Origin: an uncultured Afifella sp.
GTDB lineage: Bacteria > Pseudomonadota > Alphaproteobacteria > Rhizobiales > Afifellaceae
Direction of reading: 5' to 3'
Assembly: GCA_947259045.1 (NCBI GenBank)
Contig: CAMYKZ010000039.1
Span: 1 to 56,295, forward strand
DNA length: 56,295 nt
Position numbers and translations under genes: made by a program
The notes under the pieces: generated by a model
What the model was told of the DNA's origin: nothing
What the model saw: only the letters and a program-made list of their open reading frames with translations
The model's database searches: none
In this document: positions 7,463 through 16,026 of the stretch, piece by piece
How positions within the stretch are numbered: the first letter of the stretch is position 1
Layout of the letters: every line of letters begins with the position of its first letter

Positions 7463-8431
7463 ATGGATCTGCTGAGCGACATTCTTTCCCGCATGCGCCT
7501 GTCGGGGACGCTTTATTTCCGCACGTCTTTTACGTCGCCCTGGAGCATCAAGGTGCCGCGTTTCAAGAATGTGGCGCGATTTCACTTTGCCCACAGGGGC
7601 CGCTGTTTTGTCCGCGTCGATGGCGCGACGGATCCGGTTCTGCTGGAACAGGGCGATCTGATCATCATTACCCGCGGCGCATCCCATACGCTTTACTGCG
7701 ATCCGGTGACGGAGAATCTGGCAGTTCAGCTTGACGAGGTCGTCCAGGCATCCGGGTTTACCGGCAATGGAACCCTCGTCTACGGCGCGCCCGGGACCGA
7801 TCTTGAAACCCAACTGGTCTGCGGTCATTTCGCCTTCGACAGCGGCACGAACCATCCGCTGATCGATGCACTCCCGCCGCATATCTATATCCGCAATTAC
7901 GGCGAGGCTGCCGGCAGCTGGATGGAGAGCACCCTCAGGGTGATCGGCGCGGAAGCCGGCCGGGAGCGGATGGGCGGCGACCTGATCGCGCTGAAAATGT
8001 CGGAGATCATCTTCGCCCAGGCGCTGCGCACCTATCTCAATTCAGACGGCGCCGACAGGCCGGTTCTGGCCGGATTCTCCGACCCGAATATCGCCCGGGT
8101 CCTGCACTCAATTCATCAGGATCCGGCATTCAACTGGACGCTGGACGGGCTCGCGCAAATCGCCGGCATGTCGCGAACATCGTTTGCGACAAAATTCGCC
8201 CGTTGCATGTCGACGACACCTCTGGGCTACATCACCCATTGGCGCATGCAGATTGCCCGGCAATGCCTTGCGGAATCGAATATTCCCATCATCAATGTGG
8301 CGGAAGCTGTCGGCTATCAATCGGAGGCGGCGTTCGGTCGCGTTTTCAAGAAACATTTCGAAACCGCGCCGGCAACCTACCGCAGGCAATGTGCCGCGCT
8401 CGCCGAGGCGGCTGGCCGGGCGGAGCCATGA
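7463..8431 (+). CDS. AraC-family transcriptional regulator
   Basis: A 322-residue regulator with an N-terminal cupin-type sensor domain (about 15-190, with LLEQGDLIIITRGASHTLY) and a C-terminal AraC/XylS DNA-binding domain (about 215-315) holding two helix-turn-helices: TLDGLAQIAGMSRTSFATKF and IPIINVAEAVGYQSEAAFGR, ending in the family's ATYRRQ. It resembles the cupin-AraC group often found beside oxidoreductases. ATG 7463 gives the standard length; the open frame extends to 7382 but that would overlap the promoter. Repeated half-sites lie just upstream. It is convergent with the RidA-family gene, 22 bases away. The effector is unknown. Confidence 0.88.
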   Translation: MDLLSDILSRMRLSGTLYFRTSFTSPWSIKVPRFKNVARFHFAHRGRCFVRVDGATDPVLLEQGDLIIITRGASHTLYCDPVTENLAVQLDEVVQASGFTGNGTLVYGAPGTDLETQLVCGHFAFDSGTNHPLIDALPPHIYIRNYGEAAGSWMESTLRVIGAEAGRERMGGDLIALKMSEIIFAQALRTYLNSDGADRPVLAGFSDPNIARVLHSIHQDPAFNWTLDGLAQIAGMSRTSFATKFARCMSTTPLGYITHWRMQIARQCLAESNIPIINVAEAVGYQSEAAFGRVFKKHFETAPATYRRQCAALAEAAGRAEP

Positions 8432-8453
8432 CACCTGAGCGGGTTCGTATCGC

Positions 8454-8840
8454 TCAGATTCTGGCTGCCATCGCCTCGATCTCCACCTTGAAATCCTCGC
8501 GGGCAAATCCAGAGACGATCATCAGCGTGGAGGCCGGCGCCGGATCGGCAAAAAGCCGGTCGCGCACCGCCATGTAAGGTTTGAGGTATTGCCGGCCGGT
8601 GACATAGGCGTTGATGCGGACGATGTCGCCGAGATCCATGCCGCCGCTCTCAAGGATGGCCGCGATATTGGAAAAGCAGAGTTCCGTCTGGGCGCCGGCA
8701 TCTTCCGGTATGGCATCATCAGCGGCAATGCCGAGCTGGCCCGAGCAGACCACAAGCCTGGCGCCTGGCGGCACTTCGACGCCGTGGCTGTACCTGGCGA
8801 ACGGTGTGCGGATTGTCGGCGGTGTATGGTAAACGAGCAT
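8454..8840 (-). CDS. RidA (YjgF/YER057c) family protein lacking the catalytic arginine
   Basis: A 128-residue cytosolic protein with the whole Rid fold, from LVVCSGQLGIAADDA through FSNIAAILESGGMDLGDIVR and NAYVTGRQYLKPYMAV to DFKVEIEAMAA. True RidA enzymes hydrolyse reactive enamines and imines with an Arg near the C-terminus (ARSCVEV in typical members). Here that stretch reads PASTLMIVSGF, with Ser at the Arg position, so classical imine deaminase activity is doubtful and the protein fits one of the divergent Rid subfamilies. Such paralogues often sit in catabolic clusters for nitrogen compounds. It is a single gene, convergent with the AraC gene and divergent from the second S8 protease. 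Confidence 0.88.
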   Translation of the reverse strand: MLVYHTPPTIRTPFARYSHGVEVPPGARLVVCSGQLGIAADDAIPEDAGAQTELCFSNIAAILESGGMDLGDIVRINAYVTGRQYLKPYMAVRDRLFADPAPASTLMIVSGFAREDFKVEIEAMAARI

Positions 8841-8966
8841 GCCCGGAACCCTCCATGTGCATCATATGACAGGCTAATCGGCTGCCGCCAAACTTGGCAA
8901 CATTCGAATAATTCGCGCCGCCCGCGCGTCAAATCATGGTAGCCTAAGGTCAACCGGAGCGACGCC

Positions 8967-10388
8967 ATGAAGATTTACAGCCTGATCGCGGTTTTGGCGG
9001 GCTTGATCCTGCTGACGGGGGAAAGCACGGTGGCTCAATACGCCGGCCAGCCGAATTCGTACAACCGGCCATCGCCCGTTCACCCACGCACAAATGCCCC
9101 GCCGCGCGCAAATGTCCGGCCGCCGCATATCGATCGTGCTGCCCGTCCGGTTAAACCGCGCGCCGGCCGCCTCGCTCTGGTTCCGCCGCGAACGCTGCCA
9201 AGAGCCCGGCCTGTTCTGTCGCCGGAACAGCTTGCCGACCACCCGTATGCACGGTTTCTGTTCGGCAGTCATCGCACCGACACGCTGTGCGTGCTGATGG
9301 TCGCCGGAACCGGCCTTGCCGGGGCCGAAGACCTGGCGTCGATCTATGGGCTGACGGTCGAGGCGGCCGTGCCGGCAGACCTGATGGAGCAGGAGCTCTA
9401 CCGGATGCGGATACCGGCCGGCAGCCAGGCCCATCAGGTCGCCGCCACGATCAGCCTCGATCCGGCTGTCGTCGCCGCCGGGCCGAACTATCTCTATGAT
9501 TCCAGCCAGTCCGCTGCATCCGGCAACGTGCAGTTTTCGCTCGACCGCATGAACATTGACCAGGCGCACAGGATTGCCACCGGCAACAATGTCATCGTTG
9601 CCGTCATCGACACCGGAATCGATTCCAGCCATCCTGAATTGCAGGGCGTCGTGGTGGAGAGTTTCGATGCGTTCGATGCCGGGCCGGACGCACCGCTTGG
9701 GCACGGCACGGCGATGGCCGGCGTCATCGCCTCCAACCGGCAGCTTCGAGGGATTGCCCCGTCGGCGCGGATCCTGTCGGCGCTGGCATTCGGCGCATCG
9801 AAGACCGGCGGCCCACAGGCGACGACGTTTGCGATCATCAGATCGATGGACTGGGCCTATCGGCGCGGCGCCAGGATATTCAATCTGAGTTTTTCCGGGC
9901 CGCACGATAAAATGCTGGTTCGGGCCCTGGACGCGCTCGGAAATAACGACGTCATCATGGTTGCTGCCGCCGGCAATGCGGGACCGGACGCGCTGCCGGC
10001 CTGGCCGGCGGCCCACCGCAACGTGATTGCGGTGACCGCCACCGATCAGAATGACGGCCTCTATGCATTCGCCAATCGCGGCTCTTATGTCTTCATCGCA
10101 GCGCCGGGTGTGGATATCCTGACGACTGCGCCTGACGGCCGCTACGAACTGGTGTCCGGCACATCGATCGCTGCCGCGCATGTGACCGGCGTGATCGCCC
10201 TGATGCTTGAACGCCATCCCGAACTCAACGCAGCCATGGTAGCGCAACTGCTGCTGAAATCCTCCGTCGATCTTGGGCCGGCCGGCATCGACGCTCAGTT
10301 CGGCGCCGGTCTGGTCGATGCGTTTTCGGCGGTTCGCTCAGGCGACCTTCTGGCCGATGTCGGCGGCGGCCTGACAGCATCGGAATGA
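8967..10388 (+). CDS. Second secreted S8 serine protease, paralogue of 4783-6297
   Basis: A 473-residue exported subtilase with a signal peptide (MKIYSLIAVLAGLILLTGES), a Pro/Arg-rich linker to about residue 80, a propeptide region ending at GPNYLYD, and a peptidase domain with D215 (VIDTGID), H246 (GHGTAMAGVIAS), oxyanion N337 (AAGNAGP) and S400 (SGTSIAAAH). It is clearly paralogous to the protease in the sigma-factor operon: both share TATFAIIKSMDWAY-like segments and end in very similar DVGGGLTA or DISTGGLTA tails. It stands alone, with no sigma or anti-sigma gene beside it. An arrangement by gene duplication followed by insertion of the intervening genes is an inference. Confidence 0.92.
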   Translation: MKIYSLIAVLAGLILLTGESTVAQYAGQPNSYNRPSPVHPRTNAPPRANVRPPHIDRAARPVKPRAGRLALVPPRTLPRARPVLSPEQLADHPYARFLFGSHRTDTLCVLMVAGTGLAGAEDLASIYGLTVEAAVPADLMEQELYRMRIPAGSQAHQVAATISLDPAVVAAGPNYLYDSSQSAASGNVQFSLDRMNIDQAHRIATGNNVIVAVIDTGIDSSHPELQGVVVESFDAFDAGPDAPLGHGTAMAGVIASNRQLRGIAPSARILSALAFGASKTGGPQATTFAIIRSMDWAYRRGARIFNLSFSGPHDKMLVRALDALGNNDVIMVAAAGNAGPDALPAWPAAHRNVIAVTATDQNDGLYAFANRGSYVFIAAPGVDILTTAPDGRYELVSGTSIAAAHVTGVIALMLERHPELNAAMVAQLLLKSSVDLGPAGIDAQFGAGLVDAFSAVRSGDLLADVGGGLTASE

Positions 10389-10513
10389 ACAGGTCCTTTT
10401 TGCTGCGCCGGAGCCAAATCCGTGATGATGCTTGGGTTTGCCGTTAAAACAGGCATAATGCCCGGGATTTGTGCGGTGAGGGGGCAATTCCGGACGCTTT
10501 GGCCTGCTGAATT

Positions 10514-10530
10514 CTGGCATGGGGCTTGCG
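10514..10530 (+). promoter_or_regulatory. Candidate sigma-54 promoter for the 10.6-18.1 kb operon
   Basis: CTGGCATG-GGGC-TTGCG matches the RpoN consensus YTGGCACG-N4-TTGCW, with the invariant GG (-24) and GC (-12) at the correct spacing and one mismatch in the TGGCACG block. It lies 65 bases before the binding-protein ATG, leaving a leader of about 54 bases. A small palindrome (GGCAT-A-ATGCC, 10452-10462) about 60 bases upstream might be an activator site, but it is not a recognisable NtrC box. No RpoN activator gene is in the window. Confidence 0.6.
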
Positions 10531-10594
10531 TCAATCAGAGCATCGGGAGCGTCTGGCGGATTCAGGATCAGGCGCCGGCAGAGGAGAGTGGAGA

Positions 10595-11599
10595 ATGACA
10601 AACGGCATATTGCGCAATCTGGCCCTGGCGACAGGGCTGTGTTTTTCAATAACGTTTCCGGCTCAGGCGGCTGAAAAGGTTGCGTTCGGCACCAACTGGC
10701 TGGCCCAGGCCGAACATGGCGGATATTACCAGTCGGTGGTTGACGGCACCTACGAAGCGTGCGGGCTTGAAGTGACGATCAGGCCCGGCGGCCCTCAGGT
10801 CAACAACCGGGCGCTGCTCCTGGCCGGCAAGATCCAGTTCCACATGGGCGGCAACCTGCTGCAGGCCTTCTCGGCCGTGCAGGAAGGCATTCCGATCACA
10901 GTGGTGGCGGCGACCTTCCAGAAGGAACCCCAGGTGATCCTGACCCATCCAGGCGAAGGTTTTGACGACTGGGACAATCTGAAAAAAGCCGACCTGTTTA
11001 TCGGTGATAATGGCTTCCAGAGCTTTTATCAGTGGATGATCGCAGAGCATGGCTTCAAGCCGGAGCAACGCAAACCCTATACGTTCAATCCGGCGCCGTT
11101 CCTGGCCAACAAGAATTCCGGCCAGCAGGGTTATGTGACGTCGGAACCGTTTGCGATCCAGAGGGAAGGCGGCTTCGAGCCGACAACATTCCTGCTTGCC
11201 GATTATGGCTTTGATACTTACGCGACAACGATCGAAACGACCAGCGACATGATCAAAAACAAGCCGGAAGCCGTGCAGTGTTTTGTCGATGGTTCGGCAA
11301 TCGGCTGGTACAATTATCTCTATGGCGACAATGCCGCGGCCAATGAAGCGATCAAGGCCGATAATCCCGGCATGACCGATGAACAGATTTCATTCTCAAT
11401 CAGCCAGTTGAAGAAGTTCGGCATTGTCGATTCCGGCGATACGGAAAAACTCGGCATCGGCGCGATGACGGATGAACGTTTCAAAAGCTTTTTCGACAAG
11501 ATGGTCAAGGCCGGTGTTGTCGATGCGGGCGTCGATTACAAATCCTCCTATACGCTTCAGTTCGTCAATAAGGGTGTTGGACTGGAGCTGAAGAAATAG
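10595..11599 (+). CDS. ABC transporter substrate-binding protein, NMT1/THI5-like (second system)
   Basis: A 334-residue periplasmic binding protein with a signal peptide (MTNGILRNLALATGLCFSIT, cut after AQA) and an NMT1/THI5-like fold. The key pieces are FGTNWLAQAEHGGYYQSV near the mature N-terminus, the PGGPQV loop and FHMGGNLLQAFSA. Homologues carry pyrimidine-like or other small N-containing compounds to an ABC permease. ATG 10595 is preceded by AGGAG 8 bases upstream; the frame opens earlier at 10526 but that would overlap the sigma-54 site. First gene of an eight-gene operon with its own ATPase and permease, followed by catabolic enzymes, so its ligand is probably the substrate of those enzymes. 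Confidence 0.9.
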   Translation: MTNGILRNLALATGLCFSITFPAQAAEKVAFGTNWLAQAEHGGYYQSVVDGTYEACGLEVTIRPGGPQVNNRALLLAGKIQFHMGGNLLQAFSAVQEGIPITVVAATFQKEPQVILTHPGEGFDDWDNLKKADLFIGDNGFQSFYQWMIAEHGFKPEQRKPYTFNPAPFLANKNSGQQGYVTSEPFAIQREGGFEPTTFLLADYGFDTYATTIETTSDMIKNKPEAVQCFVDGSAIGWYNYLYGDNAAANEAIKADNPGMTDEQISFSISQLKKFGIVDSGDTEKLGIGAMTDERFKSFFDKMVKAGVVDAGVDYKSSYTLQFVNKGVGLELKK

Positions 11600-11613
11600 C
11601 GGGCCGAACGTTG

Positions 11614-12429
11614 ATGCTGAACCAGTCTGCAGTTGCAGATCAGGCGAAACAGCAGCGGCCGGGCGGGCCGCTCCTGACGATGTGCAGTGTCGGCAAGACA
11701 TTCCCCAATGGCACGGTGGCGCTTGAGGACATGTCCCTGACCATCGGCAAGGGCGATTTCCTCAGCCTGCTGGGGCCCTCCGGCTGCGGCAAGTCGACGG
11801 CGCTGAGATTGATATCCGGCCTCAGCCAGCCGACCGCCGGGCGGATTGACTGGACCGGCGGCGTTCCGGGCGCCGGCGATATCGGTTTTGTCTTCCAGGA
11901 GCCGACGCTGATGCCGTGGGCAACCGTGTTCGACAATGTCTGGCTGCCGCTGCGGCTGAAGGGCCTGTCGAAGGCGCGGGTGCGCGAGGATGTCATGAAT
12001 GCGCTGGAGCGCGTGCACCTGGAGGATTTCGCAGGGTCCTATCCGCGTGAATTGTCCGGCGGCATGAAAATGCGGGTGTCGATTGCCCGGGCGCTGGTCG
12101 TGCGGCCGCGCATCCTCCTTATGGACGAACCGTTTGCCGCTCTTGACGAGATTACCCGTTTCAAGCTGAACGACGACGTGCTGCAGCTCTGGCAGGAATT
12201 CGGACTGACCGTGGTTTTCGTCACCCATTCGGTTTTTGAATCGGTGTTCCTGTCCGACCGGATTGTCATCATGGCGGCAAAACCGGGACGGGTATTTGCC
12301 GAAATGAAAATCGACGAACCCTATCCGCGTTCGGAAGAGTTCCGCACATCCGATGCATACGCTGCCCGGTGCCGTGACGTCTCCGGCAAGCTGCATGAAG
12401 CGATGTGGGGCCTGGAGGCGCCGGCATGA
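11614..12429 (+). CDS. ABC transporter ATP-binding protein, SsuB/TauB/ThiZ-like
   Basis: A 271-residue nucleotide-binding subunit with Walker A GPSGCGKST, Q-loop region FVFQEPTLMPW, signature LSGGMKMRVSIARAL, Walker B ILLMDEPF, D-loop AALDEIT and switch histidine in VFVTHS, all intact. It belongs to the nitrate/sulfonate/taurine/pyrimidine group that partners with NMT1-like binding proteins. The start is ATG 11614; the TTG just before it is in frame but less likely. It follows the binding-protein gene by 14 bases, and its stop overlaps the permease start as ATGA. It powers import by the 12426 permease. Confidence 0.95.
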   Translation: MLNQSAVADQAKQQRPGGPLLTMCSVGKTFPNGTVALEDMSLTIGKGDFLSLLGPSGCGKSTALRLISGLSQPTAGRIDWTGGVPGAGDIGFVFQEPTLMPWATVFDNVWLPLRLKGLSKARVREDVMNALERVHLEDFAGSYPRELSGGMKMRVSIARALVVRPRILLMDEPFAALDEITRFKLNDDVLQLWQEFGLTVVFVTHSVFESVFLSDRIVIMAAKPGRVFAEMKIDEPYPRSEEFRTSDAYAARCRDVSGKLHEAMWGLEAPA

Positions 12430-13289
12430 GCACGGTGGATCTTGAGCCTGCCGCGATCGGCGATCAGGCCGACGACGAGGATCTCAGGCGCGCGCGGACT
12501 GACCGGCTGATGCGCAAGGCGCGCTGGATCCTGCCGCTTGGGTTTCTGGCGCTGGCGCTTGGCGGCTGGGAACTGGTCTGTGTGCTCAACGAAATTCCCC
12601 ATTACATTCTGCCCGCCCCGAGCCGGGTGATCTGGACCCTGTTTGCGGAATGGCAGCTGCTGTTCCAGGCTCTGCTCAATACGTTGAAGATCATGGCGCT
12701 CAGCCTGCTGCTGGCAGTGGTTGGCGGTGTCGGGCTGGCGGTGATCTTTTCCCAGTCACGGGTGATCGAAATGTCGCTGTTTCCGTTTGCCGTCATTCTG
12801 CAGGTTACGCCGATCGTGGCGATCTTTCCGCTGATCAACATCTATGTTGAGGATCACACTTCGAAACTTCTCCTGTGCGCCTGGATCGTGGCGTTTTTCC
12901 CGATTCTCGCAAATACCACCCTCGGGCTGAACTCGGTCGACCAGAACCTGCGCGATCTGTTCAAGATGAACGGCGCGTCGCGCTGGCAGACGCTGAGACG
13001 GCTGGAACTGCCTGCTGCGATGCCGTATTTTCTCGGCGGCCTGCGCATCGCCGGCGGCCTGGCGCTGATCGGCGCCGTTGTGGCGGAGTTCGTCGCCGGA
13101 AGTTCCGGGCTGTCGTCCGGCCTCGCGTCGCAAATCGTCGAATCCGGTTACCGGCTGAAGATCCCGCGGCTGTTTGCAGCGCTTGTCCTGATATCGTTCA
13201 CCGGCATCGTGATCTATTTCACGCTCAGCCTGATTTCTCACCTGGCGCTGCGCAAATGGCATGAAAGCGCCCTGGGCCGGGAGCGCTGA
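12426..13289 (+). CDS. ABC transporter permease (second NMT1-type system)
   Basis: A 287-residue inner-membrane permease with about six hydrophobic helices after a charged N-terminal tail of roughly 30 residues. The EAA loop is evident (LFKMNGASRWQTLRRLELP, then AAMPYFLGGLRI). A BPD_transp_1 domain covers about residues 75-280. It resembles the truncated permease at the left edge (shared ALIGAVVAEF-type segment), so the two transporters are related. ATG 12426 overlaps the ATPase stop, and the amidohydrolase GTG follows its own stop with no gap, implying translational coupling of import and breakdown. Confidence 0.93.
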   Translation: MSTVDLEPAAIGDQADDEDLRRARTDRLMRKARWILPLGFLALALGGWELVCVLNEIPHYILPAPSRVIWTLFAEWQLLFQALLNTLKIMALSLLLAVVGGVGLAVIFSQSRVIEMSLFPFAVILQVTPIVAIFPLINIYVEDHTSKLLLCAWIVAFFPILANTTLGLNSVDQNLRDLFKMNGASRWQTLRRLELPAAMPYFLGGLRIAGGLALIGAVVAEFVAGSSGLSSGLASQIVESGYRLKIPRLFAALVLISFTGIVIYFTLSLISHLALRKWHESALGRER

Positions 13290-14615
13290 GTGACGAGGGG
13301 ATTTGCCGCCATAGCGGATGCCGCAACCTGTCGCATCGTCAATGCAACGGTGCCTGCCTGTCTGGTCGACGGCGTCGAACTCAATTCCTGCAGCGACGGT
13401 CTGGCTCTGGTCGATCTGCAGATCGCCGACGGACGGATCGGTTCAATTGCGCCGTCCGGGTCTCTGTCCGATGCAGGCGGCCCGGCGACAGACCTGAAAG
13501 GCGGCATGGTCTGGCCCTGTTTTGTCGATTGCCATACCCATCTCGACAAGGGGCATATCTGGTCCCGGGCCGCCAATCCCGACGGCACGTTTGAGGGCGC
13601 GCTGACTTCGGTCGGAGCGGATCGAACAGTCCGCTGGTCGGCGGAAGATGTCTCAAGGCGGATGGAATTCGGCCTGCAGACCGCCTATGCCCATGGCACC
13701 AAGGCGATCCGGACCCATCTGGATTCGATTGCCCCGCAGGAGGAAATCTCCTGGCCGGTGTTTCAGGATCTTCGCGCTGCCTGGGCGGGGCGGATCACAT
13801 TGCAGGCGGCCTCGCTTGCCGGCATTGAAGCGGTGCGCGATGCCGACTGGTTTGAAAGGCTTGCCGACCGGGTGGCGGACGCCGGCGGGGTGCTGGGCGC
13901 AGTCTGTTACATGGTGCCTGATCTTGATGAACTGCTGGAGCGGATTTTCCGTGCCGCGATGCGCCGGAACCTCAATCTCGATTTCCATACCGACGAGACC
14001 GCCGATCCGGATGCAAGGGGATTGCGCCACATTGCCGAGATGGCGCTGAAACATGGATTCGAGGGCGATATCCTGGCTGGCCATTGCTGTTCGCTGGCGC
14101 GCCAGCCGGATGCGGAAGTCCTGGAAACGCTGGACCGGGTGGCCGAGGCAGGGATTTCCGTCGTCAGCCTGCCGCTGTGCAATCTTTATCTGCAAGACCG
14201 CCGTCTGGACGGTACGACGCCGCGCTGGCGCGGCGTGACCCTGGTGCATGAAATGAAAGCGCGCGGCATTCCGGTGTCCGTTGCCAGCGACAATACCCGC
14301 GACCCGTTTTATGCCTATGGCGATCTCGACGGGCTTGAAGTCTACCGGCAGGCGACGCGGATCTGCCATTTCGATCATCCGGTCGGCGACTGGCCGAACG
14401 CGATTGCGCGCACGCCGGCGCAGATCATGGGGCTTGCAGAATTTGGTATGATCTCTGCCGGCGGTCCCGCCGATCTGGTACTGTTCCGCGGCCGGACCTG
14501 GACGGAATTGCTGTCGCGGCCGCAGAGCGACCGGACGGTCATCCGCAATGGCCGGGTCATCGACCGGCAGATACCCGACTACGCCGATCTGGACGATCTG
14601 ATGGGGGCTGAATGA
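13290..14615 (+). CDS. Amidohydrolase, cytosine deaminase-like
   Basis: A 441-residue metal-dependent hydrolase of the cytosine deaminase branch of the amidohydrolase superfamily. The metal and catalytic residues are visible: H82 and H84 in CHTHLDKGH, H233 in DFHTDE, H265 in AGHCCS and D334 in SVASDNTRDPF; DPFYAYGDLD is characteristic of CodA-like proteins. Members deaminate cytosine, isocytosine, creatinine or N-alkylammelides, or open other cyclic amides. The GTG at 13290 follows the permease stop directly; no ATG gives a full domain. Being fused tightly to an import system argues for action on an imported N-heterocycle. Its substrate cannot be named from sequence. Confidence 0.88.
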   Translation: MTRGFAAIADAATCRIVNATVPACLVDGVELNSCSDGLALVDLQIADGRIGSIAPSGSLSDAGGPATDLKGGMVWPCFVDCHTHLDKGHIWSRAANPDGTFEGALTSVGADRTVRWSAEDVSRRMEFGLQTAYAHGTKAIRTHLDSIAPQEEISWPVFQDLRAAWAGRITLQAASLAGIEAVRDADWFERLADRVADAGGVLGAVCYMVPDLDELLERIFRAAMRRNLNLDFHTDETADPDARGLRHIAEMALKHGFEGDILAGHCCSLARQPDAEVLETLDRVAEAGISVVSLPLCNLYLQDRRLDGTTPRWRGVTLVHEMKARGIPVSVASDNTRDPFYAYGDLDGLEVYRQATRICHFDHPVGDWPNAIARTPAQIMGLAEFGMISAGGPADLVLFRGRTWTELLSRPQSDRTVIRNGRVIDRQIPDYADLDDLMGAE

Positions 14616-16021
14616 TGGACATGTCTGCACTGCGAGCCGATCTGGGCGATATCCGGGTTGAGGACAACGCAAAGATCGTGCAGCAGAAAAGCCGCGATTT
14701 TTACTGGTACTCGCCGGTGCTGAAGCGGCAGCTCGATCATGTCACAGCCGATCTTGTGGTGACGCCGAAGAGCAAGGACGAACTGTTGCAGGTTCTGGCG
14801 GCCTGTTACCGGCACGACGTTCCGGTTACGCCGCGCGGCACCGGCACCGGCAATTACGGTCAGGCAATGCCGCTGTCGGGCGGTGTGCTGCTGGATCTTT
14901 CGGGCCTCGACAAGGTGCTTGAAATTGCGCCGGGCCGGGTGACGACCGAACCCGGCGCCATCCTGGCCAGGATCGACAGGGAGACGCGGGCGCACTCGGC
15001 ACAGGAAATCCGCCTGCATCCCTCAACCTACAACACCGCGTCGCTCGGCGGCTTCATCGCCGGCGGTTCCGGCGGTGTCGGGTCGATCAAATGGGGCGGC
15101 CTGCGCGATTTCGGCAATGTCATCAGCCTTGAAGTGGCGACCATGGAAGCCGAGCCGCGGCTGTTGAAGCTGACCGGCGAAGACCTGCACAAGGTTTGCC
15201 ATGCCTACGGCACCAACGGCATCATCACCGAAGTCTCGGTGCCGCTGGCGCCGGCCTATAGATGGGTCGATGTGATCATCGGGTTTCCGACGCTGAGAGA
15301 TGCTGCCGAATATGCCAATGATCTTGGCGAGCAGGACGGCCTGGCGATCAAGGAGCTTGCCGTCGTCGCAGCGCCCGTGCCGCATGATTATTTCCTGCGG
15401 CACAAGAAGTTCCTGCCGCGCGAGCAGCATATCGCCGTTATCATGGTGGCGGATTTCGCCCTCGACGCGATGCTCGCCTTCACCCGCCGCTACAGTCGCT
15501 CAGCGGTCCTGTTCAATGCGCACGGCATGGACGATGCGGATCTCAAGGGTCTGCCGCCGGCCTTCGAACTGGGCTGGAACCACACCACCCTGCGGGCGCT
15601 CCGGGTCGATCCGTCGATCACCTACCTGCAGGTGCTGTACCCTTATCCCAACCAGATCGACCTGGTCGACAAGATCCACAACCTGTTCGGCGACGAAGTG
15701 CCGGCGCATCTGGAGTTTGTCCGTTTTGACGGCAAGGTCACCTGTTTCGGGCTGCCGCTGGTTCGTTATACCAGCGAAGGACGGCTTGAGGAGATCATGA
15801 CGATCCACGAGGATATGGGTGCGCCGATTTTCAATCCGCACCGTTATACGCTGGAAGAGGGCGGCATGAAGCAGACCGATGCGGTGCAGCTTGCCTTCAA
15901 GCAGGAAGCCGACCCGAAGGGGTTGCTCAATCCCGGCAAGATGATCGCCTGGGACGATCCCGACTTCGATTTTTCCAGCGAAAAGACCTATCTTTTCCCG
16001 GGCCTGGAAAAAGCGGGTTGA
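14612..16021 (+). CDS. FAD-binding oxidoreductase (PCMH/VAO-type, GlcD-like)
   Basis: A 469-residue flavoprotein with an FAD_binding_4 (PCMH) domain at about residues 45-230: TPRGTGTGNYGQAMPLSGGV, then TASLGGFIAGGSGGVGSIKW. The C-terminal half has the substrate cap and the usual closing LLNPGKMIAW. Relatives oxidise 2-hydroxy acids, amines or alcohols to carbonyls and pass electrons to oxygen, quinones or a partner protein. ATG 14612 overlaps the amidohydrolase stop (ATGA); a second ATG is the next codon. In this operon it probably oxidises an intermediate made by the amidohydrolase, perhaps with a flavodoxin-like partner encoded just downstream. Substrate unknown. Confidence 0.87.
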   Translation: MMDMSALRADLGDIRVEDNAKIVQQKSRDFYWYSPVLKRQLDHVTADLVVTPKSKDELLQVLAACYRHDVPVTPRGTGTGNYGQAMPLSGGVLLDLSGLDKVLEIAPGRVTTEPGAILARIDRETRAHSAQEIRLHPSTYNTASLGGFIAGGSGGVGSIKWGGLRDFGNVISLEVATMEAEPRLLKLTGEDLHKVCHAYGTNGIITEVSVPLAPAYRWVDVIIGFPTLRDAAEYANDLGEQDGLAIKELAVVAAPVPHDYFLRHKKFLPREQHIAVIMVADFALDAMLAFTRRYSRSAVLFNAHGMDDADLKGLPPAFELGWNHTTLRALRVDPSITYLQVLYPYPNQIDLVDKIHNLFGDEVPAHLEFVRFDGKVTCFGLPLVRYTSEGRLEEIMTIHEDMGAPIFNPHRYTLEEGGMKQTDAVQLAFKQEADPKGLLNPGKMIAWDDPDFDFSSEKTYLFPGLEKAG

Positions 16022-16026
16022 GCCTA

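Noticed and set aside
8934..10247. 437-codon minus-strand frame opposite the second S8 protease
   Set aside because: Antisense to a protein with a complete catalytic triad; a similar antisense frame exists opposite the first protease for the same codon-bias reason.
10389..10594. TPP riboswitch upstream of the NMT1-like operon
   Set aside because: The binding-protein family suggested thiamine, but I find no thi-box core (CTGAGA with its partner element); a sigma-54 promoter match lies there instead.
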